Below, piece after piece: positions 54,659 through 64,000 of a stretch of DNA of 64,000 bases. Every line of letters starts with the position of its first letter. Position 1 is the first letter of the stretch. The notes under the pieces are model-generated. The model searched no databases, had not been told where the DNA came from, and saw only the letters and a program-made list of their open reading frames with translations. The translations under genes and the position numbers were made by a program. Source of the stretch: Taxillus chinensis (taxonomy: Eukaryota > Streptophyta > Magnoliopsida > Santalales > Loranthaceae). Where the stretch lies: the NCBI GenBank assembly GCA_023512835.1, contig CM042092.1:41310258-41374257 (forward strand). The letters are read 5' to 3'.

Positions 54659-56504
54659 TGAGCTTGTAGAGAGAGAAAGAGACACTCATAGAGAGATATT
54701 GTAAGGTTTGAAGTTGGTCGGGGGAGAGAGAAAGAGAGAAAGAGACAAAATCGAAGAGAGAGAGAAAGAGAGAGTTCTAGGGTTAGGGTTTGAGTTTGAA
54801 AACGACGAACTTACCTTTGAGCTCTGTCTCTATCGATGACTTATATGTGAGTTGAGAAGTGTATCATAGAAGTCACTCACTCTGTCGGTTCGTCTTCATG
54901 GTCCGCGTTCTTTTCTCTAATCCGTCATTTGATTATTTAGACCCACCCGATGGAATATTCAAGCAATGAATCCACATCACCCCTTAAGTCGGTGTAACTC
55001 CCATTTTAAGTGCACGATGGACGTGCTGACGTGTCTGCGATGCTTGAATAGTAAGTGACAAACTCCGTCTCGCTTCGATACTTTGGACTACGACTCTACG
55101 AAGCTGCATTAGGATGCTTCGAGGCTACAACCCTCGAGGCTTCGAAGCAGCAGTCTTCGATCCCCAGTTCTTCGATGCGGTTTGCTTCAAGGTCGATTGC
55201 GAATTCGACGAGCGGTGGATTTTTCCTGGACTTTTCAACATTTAACAACACACATGAGATGCATATGACAATTCACATCATATTATTCATGATGAACGGT
55301 GTTGTGAGTGGAATTGAAATTACATATCCAGAACTTGATTTCTTTCATCCGTAATGCCTGGTTTACATGTATGCCTACTGCATCACTAGCATTCAACTCT
55401 CCATTTACCTTAGAAATGACTAAGTACTTCATCACACTACATCTTGTGTGAGAAGATGATCACTATGTTAACACAGCAACCAGTAAACCATGATTTATCA
55501 ATTATAACAACCCGGTCATGAATTCCGAGTCTCCTCACATATTTAGCAAAACTCACTCGGTGGAGGCCTCACCCTCTCACTCTCGGATCAGCATGTGAGT
55601 TTGATTCAGGAACTAGAATTACACCGTTTGGTAAGCTCATGGTCAACCGAATCTTACCACAACCTTAATCCAACAATGATTTTCAATTCAGCATAGATGA
55701 CTTGAGAGACAAGATGGCCCTATTAAGAATCGGAACACACACTCTATCCTTGTCTAATTTACAACACAAAGATAGGTAGAGTTTGGAGATTGATCATTAC
55801 GATTGTCTGCGTGAGTTGTCTCTTTGCTTTTGTAGAGCACCAACTTTCGGCACTTATTCATGAGCCTTTTTACAAGGACAGAGCTCAACGCAATCTCTTT
55901 TTGAATCACATGATCATACAATTTTACCTCCAGCTATTACTCTAACAGAGACACAATCGGAGAATAGTGAGGACTCCCCCTAAGATAGGCAATCAATCTA
56001 TTGTCTAGCTTTTGCCTTTTTCACCATGCCTTTTTCTAGTGAAAGGTAGTGGCTCTTCTTAAGTAATAGGCTTTTTATGATTCTCAAATACTACGATCTT
56101 AGTCATCCTTTGAGCATTAAATCATTGAGGATCCTTTCCGTGCAAGCCAACAAGTACCATGAGATACAACGGTTCTGCTAGTTAATGAAAGCAATACCAC
56201 ACAGGTGATATTCACTCGAATAAAATGACTAGTAATGGGAATATCATTTAGTTTAACATAATGGAAATTGCACTCATTTCACTCAAGACTTGGGGATTCA
56301 TAACAAGTTGCACAAAATACTTAAACCAGGTTCAAGGTGGCAAGTTTCATCCATGTGATTTCTCACTTTCCCATGTAGATATGCATGAATCACACTTAGC
56401 CATTACTAATTTTCATGGAGACATAGACGGTAATTAACGGTGTCATACTTATGTTCATGCATAGGTAATTAGGTATAAATGAAACACAAGAAATGCCGTG
56501 AGAC
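54659..56504 (-). other. E5 pol-ORF3 spacer
   Basis: This is 1.85 kb between RNase H and ORF3. Immediately upstream of the ORF3 ATG is a GA/AG-rich leader (54666-54780). At 55069-55195 is a cluster of CTTCGA/TCGAAG words with hairpin potential. ACTCCCCCTAAG at about 55974 is a purine run (TAGGGGGAGT) on the element strand, a possible central PPT. Open frames here (such as 55055-55354) have no recognised domain. Confidence 0.6.
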
Positions 56505-57192
56505 TTATGAATTTAAATCTAACATGCCAAGTTTTGTCAAAAGTTCATTGAACCTGGCTTCTTGCAGTGGTTTGGTGAATATGTCGGCAAGCTGATCATC
56601 AGTGGATAAATACTTCAGAGAAATGTCTTTCTTTAGCACATGATCACGTATGAAGTGATGTCTGACCTCAATGTGCTTGGTTTTGGGATGCATAACGGGA
56701 TTGTTGGAAATTGCAATAGCGCTTGTATTGTCACAATACAAAGGAACGGCCTTTAGGTCAAACCCATAATCCGATAGTTGACTGGCCATCCAAAGCAATT
56801 GAGCACAACAACTTCCTACAAGAACATATTCAACTTCAATTGTGGAGGTTGAAACCGAATTGTTTCTTGCTAAACCAGGATACAAGTCTGTTGCCTAAAA
56901 TTTGGCATGTTCCATTTGTGCTCTTTCTATCAATCCTGCATCCGGCAAAGTCTGCATCTGAATATCCTCTCAATTTGAAATCAGACTCTTTTGGATACCA
57001 TAGTCCCAAATTCTCAGTTCCCTTCAGATACCGCATGATCCTCTTGACATGTGACAAGTGGGATTCCTTGGGATTAGCTTGGTATCCGCACGGATACATG
57101 TTGCAAACATTATGTCAAGTCCGCTTGCTGTCGGATACGACAAGGATCCAATCATGTTTTTGTATTCCGAGATATCCACCTCCTTCCCCGCT
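56505..57192 (-). pseudogene. pol: Copia RNase H (E5)
   Basis: Minus frame 57099-56836 gives SHLSHVKRIMRYLKGTENLG, LRGYSDADFAGCRIDRKSTN and GTCQILGNRLVSWFSKKQ. Frame 56885-56505 gives STIEVEYVLVGSCCAQLLWM, YCDNTSAIAISNNPVMHPKT, KHIEVRHHFIRDHVLKKDIS and DQLADIFTKPLQEARFNELL, ending GMLDLNS and a stop. It closely matches E4 RNase H. One frame change near 56880. Confidence 0.96.
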
Positions 57193-58330
57193 TCATCCAT
57201 ATCCAGGTTTGGCGTTTGTAGGAATGGGAGTTTCCATGTGTGTCACATCGGTCATCTCAAACTTCTTCAGAATCTCCTTTGTATATTTGGTTTGACTAAT
57301 AAAGATCTCATCCTCTAATTGCTTGACCTCCAATCCAAGGAAGAATGAGAGTTCTCCCATCATACTCATTTCATATTCACTTTTCATTAGATGAGAGAAG
57401 TCTTCACATTGCTTTTTGTCCCTTGATCCGAATATGATGTCATCCACATAGATTTGGACTATCAAGGGTGATCCTTTTCCTTCCTTGAGAAACAGTGTGG
57501 GGTCAATTTTACCTTTTCGAACTTATTTTTGATCGAAACTCGACAATGTTTCATACCACGCTCCGGGAGCTTATTTTAGTCCATAAAGAGCCTTTTTCGG
57601 TTTTGTATACCTTGTGCTCTTGGTTTGGCTCTAGAAATCTGGGAGGTTGTTCAACATAGACTTCTTCTTGGAGGTCTCCATTCAAGAAAGCACTCTTGAC
57701 ATCCATCCGATAAACTTTGAAGTCCTTGAATCTTGCATATGCTAAGAACATGCGAATGGCCTCCAGATCAAGCAACTGGTGCAAAGGTTTCATCATAGTC
57801 GATTCCTTCTTTTTGTCTGTATCCTTTTGCAACCGGTCTAGCCTTGTTTCGATTACAACACCATCAGCATCAAGTTTGTTTCTGAAAATCCATTTCACGC
57901 CAATGACTTGCTGTGATCTGGGCCTGTTGACCAACTCCCATACTTTCTGTCTTTTGAATTGATTTAATTCTTCTTGCATTGCATCAATCCAATGGTGATC
58001 CTGAACTGCATCGTCAACTAATTTTGGCTCCACTTGTGATAGGAAGCACATATACAGATTTTCATGAAGTGTGGTAGCCCTTGTTTTAACTCGTGCAGCT
58101 GGATCTCCAATTATCAGTTCAGAAGGGTGGTCCTTTAACCTTCTTCTTGTCTTTGGAAGGTCTTCTCTTTCTTCATGATGGATGCCCAATTGCTCAATGT
58201 CAGGTTCTTGGGCTGATAAAAGTGGCTGAGTCTGAACAGGTTGAATGTTAAATTCATGGTTTTCTGCTGATTTTTGACTTGGTTCCTCAGCAACCGGTTC
58301 AGCTCTGTGTTCATCAGGTTCGGGTGCATC
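57193..58330 (-). pseudogene. pol: Copia reverse transcriptase (E5)
   Basis: Frame 58189-57551 reads [60 protein letters not shown] and [20 protein letters not shown]. Frame 57465-57193 reads IVQIYVDDIIFGSRDKKQ (YVDD at 57450-57439), then MMGELSFFLGLEVKQLEDEI. The segment between (palm with ETFAPVA) is frame-shifted near 57800 and 57540. It provides the intact counterpart for the truncated E2 RT. Confidence 0.96.
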
Positions 58331-58390
58331 TTCCCTTGTCTTTGTTGTAGTGGGATTATCTGTGTCTTGGTCTTCTATAATGACAGTGTC

Positions 58391-59330
58391 CTACACTTCA
58401 TTTACATTTGTGTCTCCTTTCTGCATTCCATGGTTAGTCTCATCAAAAGAAACATGAATAGACTCTTCAACAACTTTGGTTCTTTTATTAAATACACGAT
58501 AAGCCTTGCTAGTCATGGAATATCCAACAAGATATCCATCATCTGATTTGGCATCAAACTTGTTCAAGTAATCCTTGTCATTGTTCAGAATGTAGCAAGT
58601 ACACCCGAAGATCCTTAGGTGACCAATGTTTGGTCTCCTTCCCTTCCATAACTCATAGGGTGTTTTCATGGCTCGTTTGTTAATTAGAGTTCTGTTTTGT
58701 ACATAACAAGCAGTGGCAACATGACTTGACCCATAGGGATTTTGGGAACTGAGCTCCTGTTAACATGGTTCTAGCTGCTTCAACTAATGTTCGATTCTTT
58801 CTTTCAGCTACTCCATTTTGTTGTGGAGTTCTTGGTGCTGAGAAATTATGTTGGATACCATGTTTAGTACAAAACTCTAACATATCAGAAAATTCAAATT
58901 CCTTGCCATGATCGCTACGAATGTACTTAATAGAGAGACTCTTAACATTTGTGACCCGATTGAAGAGTTCAACAAGATTCTCAAATGTTTCAGTTTTGTT
59001 TTTGAGAAACATGACCCATGTGTATCTGGTATAGTCATCTACTACTGCAAGAAAGTATCGTGCACCAGATAGGGAAGACACATTTATTGGTCCACATAGG
59101 TCCATGTGCAGAAGTTCGAGTGGTTGTGTGATTGAGGTTTTATCTACACTCTTAAAAGAATGTTTAACCTGCTTACCCACTGACAATCCCTACACGGGTG
59201 TCCTTTCTCATAAACATGTTTGGGTACTCAACCAAGTCCAGAGATGCCAGTTTAGACATAGTCTTGAAGTTTAAATGGCCAAATCTCTTATGCCACAACC
59301 AACTAATGTCGGTGAAGCTTTGGACAGAAA
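58391..59330 (-). pseudogene. pol: Copia integrase (E5)
   Basis: A broken HHCC domain at 59330-59190 is followed by frame 59186-58680: MDLCGPINVSSLSGARYFLA (first Asp), DDYTRYTWVMFLKNKTETFE, IRSDHGKEFEFSDML (second Asp) and NGVAERKNRTLVEAARTMLT (Glu). Frame 58669-58391 gives the C-terminal SIRE-type part (MKTPYELWKGRRPNIGHLRI, DGYLVGYSMTSKAYRVFNKR). A frame change near 58720 separates them. Confidence 0.96.
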
Positions 59331-59757
59331 ACAAATTGGTTCATCGAGATTGAGCATTACCAAAGACCAACTTGTAGACATTACCTTGTCTATGCCCATT
59401 TAGTTTCACCTCTTTGGAGACAGGGTCCATAACTGTGCAGGTGTGTTTAGTGAACAAAACTTCATAACCCTTGTCACACAATTGACTTATGCTCAACAGG
59501 TTATGTTTAAGACCTTGAACAATAGATACATTCGAATGGACATAGAACCATTAGAGAGAGTACCCTTACCAACAATCTTACCCTTTTTGTTGTCCCAAGT
59601 GACAGATGAAGCCGCAACCTCTCTTACCTCATTCAATAGAGCTACATCATCTGTCATGTGCACGCAAACGAGCACTATCAAGATACCACTGGTTGGAATT
59701 AATCTTTTGTTTTCGGTGGTTGCTTTCGACTTCACTGTTCTTCTGCACAACGAGTAA
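59331..59757 (-). pseudogene. pol: Copia aspartic protease (E5)
   Basis: Minus frame 59750-59493 contains VHMTDDVALLNEVREVAASS, WDNKKGKIVGKGTLSNGS and related sequence. The active-site Asp codon lies upstream in another frame (WYLDSA at about 59690); a frameshift falls directly after it, at a point where the plus strand reads CGAG where a CAG-type triplet is expected. The E2 counterpart at 2186-2717 reads through. Confidence 0.88.
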
Positions 59758-62633
59758 CTAAGTCTTGGGGGCCCAATTAAGATTGGGCTTTGGGTAAGTG
59801 AAAGCTACGATTGACAATTTAGGTTTCCAATAAGAAGGGGCAGATTTAACTTTCCATGCTAATCTTGGTGATCCTTGATAGGATTCATTTGCGGGGTTGA
59901 TCTTTAGATTTTTAGTATATTTTCCTTTCTTATTGTTATCTTTGGTAGCTTTAATAGGTAGGGATGGCAATTCGGCCCGCCTCGCCCGACCCGCCCCGAC
60001 CCGGGCTCTTTTTCCCCGCCCGCCCGCCCCGATGAGATAACGGGCGGTCACGGGCCTTGGCCGCCCGCCCGACCCGACATTTTAACAGATTTTTTAATAG
60101 TTTTACCTTTAAATACCCGCCCCGACCCGCCCCGACCCGTGACCGCCCTAACTGCCGCCTTGGGTTTGTCCCGCCCGCCCCACCCCGAACTCATCCGGGC
60201 AGGCTCGGGTCACCCACTACCCGGTCCCGACCCGCCCGTTGCCATCCCTATTAATAGGCACAAGTTTAACGGCTTTTCTTCACAGGCTTGGTCTTTAAGT
60301 CTTTTGAATGGGTGGCTTTGTGTGTGCCTGGAGAGTTTCTTCCTATCGGAGATGCTTGTTGCCGCGCATTTTTAGTAACATTGAGATTGTTTAAGGTTTA
60401 CCCCTGATTCCTGTGGCAATCTCCTTCATAAGATACTCGGGGTAGAATCTGCACCGATAGGGCACGTTACATGTTGAGGTTGAACATTCTGTCTCAAGGG
60501 TTTCTTTGGAGTGTTAAGAGGTTTCCTAGGTTTTCTCACATATCCTAGACCGTGCTTAACTTTTTCTTCGAGAGACAAACTTAGGGCGAGAGGCGGCAGC
60601 CTTCTTTGGATGAACCGTCTCAAATTTTGTAGTGTGTCTACTTGGTTTTGTCTCTGAGATAACTACACCCTTACCCTTGTATTGGGATGTAGAGGACAAG
60701 TTGACTGAAGGTTCAGCTTTCAGTTCTTTCTTAGCAACTACTGCATCACTGTCCTGAGATGCAACAGTACTCAGGTCTTTGAGTTCAGGTGTTACTTGTT
60801 TAGGTGAACTAGCAACAGCCATTTGTACCTCCTTTCCACACTCAACGAGCACACTGCCAGGCAGGAATAAAGCCACAAGACACTTGTTCTCGAGCAGGGG
60901 TAAGTCTAGGCCTTGGCTATTTGGTCTTCAGAGAAACCTAGACCTAAGGCTAGACTTTTAACATCTGGAGTAGTCCTAAAGTGGGCTGCAATCTCAGCAG
61001 AGTCTTGCCACTTTTGACGGATTTGTCTTTCCTTTTCCAGTTCTGCTTTGGTTTCAGCTAGTTCCTTTTCAAGCCTATCGATGTCTTTATTAGCTATTTT
61101 TAGTTGACCAGCTTTGTCCAAAAGATCATCGTGTGTGCTTCTCATCTCACTTACTTCAGCCCTTAATCTTCTCTCTGTTCTTTCATAATCATCTATAGAA
61201 TCTCTATATTCACATGAAAGCCGTTCCGTTTAGAATAGTATCTTTCTTTGTCATCTTTCATAGGAAGAAATTGTTCCTCCATTTCTTTAAGAGCTCTATA
61301 GGTATCTTCATATTCTATGTAGAGTCGTTCATAAGTTCTTACCTTGAGGGGAGGTGAATGGTCAGCCATGAAACAGATGAGACCTTTTTCCTTCTTCTCC
61401 TCATCGAGATGACTCCTCTTCCTCCTCGGTTTTACTATTAAACTTGTTGGTGACAAGAGCCTTCTTCCTCTTGTCATCCTTTTCGCTTGAGGAGCCTTTG
61501 GTCTTCTTCTTCGCTCACTGCCTCCTTTTTCTCCCTCTTGACTTATAACGATCGGCGGCGAAATGGCCGGGCTTGTTGCGGTGATAACATTGCAACTTGT
61601 CCTTATCTTTTCCCTTAGAGAAAGATGAGGAAGACCGCCTTGCTTTCCTTCCGTAGTTCCCCCTTCTCCTCGGCGGTTTCTTGATCGAAATGCCACTTCT
61701 TCATCCGAGGCACTATCTCGAGCCAAGTTCATCAGCTTCATCTTCTTCCTCTTCGAAGACGGTTCCCGTGGCTCGGCCAGGGCCTTAAAGGCAACAGACT
61801 TCTCCTTTTTCTTGGAAGGATTCTCAAATGCCTCAAGTTCTTCCTTTTGCATTTCGAACGTTTTGAGATTCCCGTATAATGCTTCCAAGGCACAAGTCTT
61901 CCATTCCTTCGATGACGGATGGCTGATGTCTTTATCAGCGATCTCAAGGGTAGAGATCTCGAAATTTGTCATTTTTGTCCTTTTAAGAGATCTCAATGTT
62001 ATAAGTCTTCATCCGTTGAATCAAACCGGCGAACCGTTTGTAGATACTATCCAATGACTCTTTCGGTTCACATCTGAAGGCTTCATACTCTTGTTTGAGC
62101 ATGGAGATCTTGTTGTCCTGAATTTGCTCATCTCCTTCGTAGATGAGACAGAGCTTATCCCATACCTCTTTAGCGGTCTCAAGATCTTGCACATCCGTGA
62201 ACATGTCATCATCGAGTGCGAGAGAAAAGTATGGTTTTTGCCTTGAAGCCGAGCTTTACTTTCCTCTGCTCCACCTTAGACCAACCGTCTGGGTCTTTCG
62301 TCATTAGCCGACCTCTCTACATACTCTTTGGTGTGAAAGGTCCATTCTTTATCGTTTCCCCAGAGATAGGTGTCGAGCATGTCTAGGTGTGCTCTCATTC
62401 TCAATTTCCATTTGGAAAAGCGCGGGTGTGCACATAGGTACTTAGGAGGATGAGCCAGGCAAAACATCATAGAAGTCTTCTTGTTCTTTCTTATTGCTGT
62501 TGGTACTCGGTTCTTCCTGCTCCTGGTCTCCAGTCGCTCCTTCCTCTAGAACACGACTGGCTTCAAGTTCCTCAATAGGAACTGGAGTTTGCTCGGGAGC
62601 TAGAGCTGCACTGCTGGAATCCATGTTGGCCAA
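59758..62633 (-). pseudogene. gag: Gag with long C-terminal extension (E5)
   Basis: ATG at 62633 opens MANMDSSSAALAPEQTPVP. Then come UBN2-type pieces (DDDMFTDVQDLETAKEVWDK, LCLIYEGDEQIQDNKISMLK, EYEAFRCEPKESLDSIYKRF; 62204-61983), a Lys/Glu-rich helix (61996-61740), a zinc knuckle at about 61545-61600 in which two Cys codons read Arg, MADHSPPLKVRTYERLYIEY, a coiled coil (RLEKELAETKAELEKERQIR; 61145-60906) and a Lys/Ser-rich linker down to the protease. Both Cys-to-Arg changes lie at expected CTG triplets. The MITE at 59959-60250 interrupts the linker. Confidence 0.92.
59959..60250. mobile_element. GC-rich hAT-type MITE
   Basis: 292 bp with terminal inverted repeats TAGGGATGGCAA/TTGCCATCCCTA and an 8-bp duplication TTAATAGG (59951-59958 and 60251-60258). 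E2 at about 2810-2820 shows the same site without the insert (TTAGTAGGCAC). The interior is very GC-rich with repeated CCCGACCCGCCC words on both sides of an A/T-rich centre. The 8-bp duplication and YAGGGRTGGCAA-type ends indicate the hAT superfamily. No coding capacity; the short open frames across it are incidental. Confidence 0.92.
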
Positions 62634-62661
62634 TAGGGATCTCTACAGAGTTGTAGAACTT

Positions 62662-62673
62662 GCTCTGATACCA
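62662..62673 (-). other. E5 primer-binding site (initiator-Met tRNA)
   Basis: GCTCTGATACCA on the plus strand is the exact complement of TGGTATCAGAGC, two bases from the LTR start TGTAGG at 62676. It is identical to that of E2. Confidence 0.95.
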
Positions 62674-62675
62674 AT

Positions 62676-64000
62676 TGTAGGTCCCAAAGTGAGTCTAGAG
62701 GGGGGGGGGGTGAATAGACTTTCTTCGTTTGCGGAAGCTAGGGCAGTTAGCTGGTTTTGGATTCCTCTACTGATCACTATGATGGAAGTATTTATGGAGA
62801 AGATGACAGGAGTTTTGTGGGCGATAACGTGAGTGATGATGAACTATCAGGTAAGGCGAGAAGAGAGTAAATGCTCTTTTCTCCATAGATCTCGATTATG
62901 AAAGTGATGGTTTATGATAGATCGATGTGTGGAAAACAACATAGAGATTAGACTTAATGGAAGTGCTAGATCTTTGATGAACAAAAGATTCTTGAATAAT
63001 CGAGATGGATTATTCTCTTGTTCTTGATTCACCGTAGCGCAAGACACTTTACAATTTTTTCTCCAAGTCTCTCTCTTTCTTGTGTTGGAAAACGTTATCT
63101 TCTTAGTTCCGCCAAGGATTATTTTTCACTAAGTCCATCGAACCAATTTCTTGTGTTCGTGTGTTTCCTTCTTTTGAGAGAGAGGTTAAACTCTTGATTT
63201 TGTCGTTAAGTACGTGAGAGATATATTTTTAAGATTAAAGTGCTTGTGCGCCATGATGTCCATCCCGACAGATCGACTTCCCGCCACCGAAAATGCGGAA
63301 TGTCGGGATGGGTTGATCTGCTTTGATTTGTAGATCGGATGCCCATACTGCGTATTTGGCATGTAGTCGATCTTGGCCGTTCATCCATCGATGGTAGTTG
63401 GCAGCAATTAATGTGTCATTAATGCGCTCAACCGCTCGGGACGGCCTTGAGACTTCTTTGTACAAACCCTAGTCGACAATATCGTTAATATCGCTAAGTG
63501 GTTGTGTTTAGGGTTGTAAGTTTGCCTCGTAGGTTCGGTGACTCGAAGATTTCGGTTAAAACCTGTTGAAAGTGGCGAAAGTTTGCTTCAGGCTTTCTTG
63601 CGTTTCTGCGAGTCTACGACTCATATCTTCGAGTCTCCGAGGCCGAGTTTAGGTTGGATTAGTCTTTTGTGTCACTCTATTAACGAAGTTTACGACTCTG
63701 AGTCTATGACTCTACGAGTCTGCGACTCTTCGAATGGTGCTTAGAGTGACTTCTTCGAGTTCAGCTAATCAACTTGTTATTGTAGCTACGAGTCTACGAC
63801 TCTAGTTCTGCGGGTCTACGACCTTCGGGTCTCTCAGTTTACTATATTTGACTAAGTGGTCTGAAAATCTTTGACTTTACGAGTCTTCAACTTCACTTTT
63901 CTTCCTTAGTATTTCAGAGGCTCATAAACTAAGTTCCTGTATAGCTACGACCCTTTAGCTATAACTTTCCGTCATCGATCTCCGAGTCCGGAAGTGTTGG
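62676..64000 (-). repeat. E5 5' LTR (runs off the window)
   Basis: It begins TGTAGGTCCCAAAGTGAG and is collinear with the split 3' LTR to window position 64000 (about two thirds of an LTR of 1.97 kb). A G homopolymer is at about 62701-62710, and GAGTC/GACTC words appear from 63610 on. The end of the LTR and the rest of the E2 LTR should follow outside the window. Confidence 0.95.

Larger units (their letters stand above)
38954..64000 (-). mobile_element. E5: SIRE-type Copia with ORF3/Ulp1-like domain (runs off window)
   Basis: Its 3' LTR (38954-39708 plus 50033-51244, split by E6) and 5' LTR (62676 to beyond 64000) share TGTAGGTCCCAAAGTGAG. The 11.4-kb interior has, on the minus strand, PBS, gag, protease, integrase, RT, RNase H, spacer, ORF3 and PPT. 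It is the same family as E2 and has inserted into the 5' LTR of E2. A MITE sits in the gag-protease linker. Right-hand LTR end and target duplication are outside the window. Confidence 0.95.

Noticed and set aside
55055..55354. A possible host-derived 99-codon gene in the E5 spacer
   Set aside because: Antisense to the element, overlaps the CTTCGA cluster, and no recognised domain or conservation is visible.
60057..60375. Pro/Arg-rich ORFs at 60057-60375
   Set aside because: They arise from the GC-rich MITE interior and cross its boundary.
1..64000. Host plant genes, tRNA or rRNA genes
   Set aside because: All recognisable coding sequence maps to retrotransposon domains; no cloverleaf or rRNA motif was seen. 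tRNA-like words are primer-binding sites only.

Overview
The window is plant nuclear heterochromatin. Every region I can interpret belongs to LTR retrotransposons or to one small MITE inside them. I see no host gene, tRNA, rRNA, CRISPR array or bacterial-type gene. The families present are two Copia elements on the minus strand and one on the plus strand of SIRE/Maximus (Sirevirus) type, a Ty3/Gypsy element of Ogre/Tat type with the characteristic Ogre intron, a Ty3/Gypsy chromovirus of Tekay/Del type, and a piece of another Gypsy-type LTR. This points to an angiosperm, probably a eudicot with a large TE-rich genome. The species cannot be named from this.

The layout is a multi-level nest. E2 is the oldest unit, a minus-strand SIRE-like Copia at 952-3767 plus 36155-38953. 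Its pol is cut on the left by a Gypsy LTR (E1, 1-951). Its gag is split by a plus-strand Ogre-type element (E3, 3768-36154, TSD ATAGT). The 5' LTR of E3 is split by a plus-strand SIRE-type Copia (E4, 7079-20161, TSD CCATT). The 5' LTR of E2 is cut at 38953 by a second minus-strand SIRE-type Copia (E5, 38954 to beyond 64000). The 3' LTR of E5 is split by a plus-strand Tekay-type Gypsy (E6, 39709-50027, TSD CAACT). The gag-protease region of E5 also carries a 292-bp GC-rich MITE (59959-60250, 8-bp TSD TTAATAGG), and E2 supplies the empty site.

The elements carry the usual domains: gag, protease, integrase, RT and RNase H in Copia order; gag, protease, RT, RNase H and integrase in Gypsy order. 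E3 also has an Ogre ORF1 and a second, archaeal-type RNase H. E6 ends in a chromodomain-like tail. E4 and E5 each carry an extra ORF3 between pol and the 3' LTR. The ORF3s share an N-terminal plant-transposon-type domain, and that of E5 ends in a Ulp1/C48-like cysteine protease domain with a recognisable H-D-C set.

All ORFs are interrupted. Many interruptions and LTR-to-LTR differences fall at CAG/CTG trinucleotides (read as CG, CCG/CGG or CTCG/CGAG). CAG and CTG are the plant CHG methylation contexts. I suspect that much of the apparent decay, at least in the young E4, is a sequencing or consensus artefact at methylated CHG sites. That would change how these elements should be annotated.
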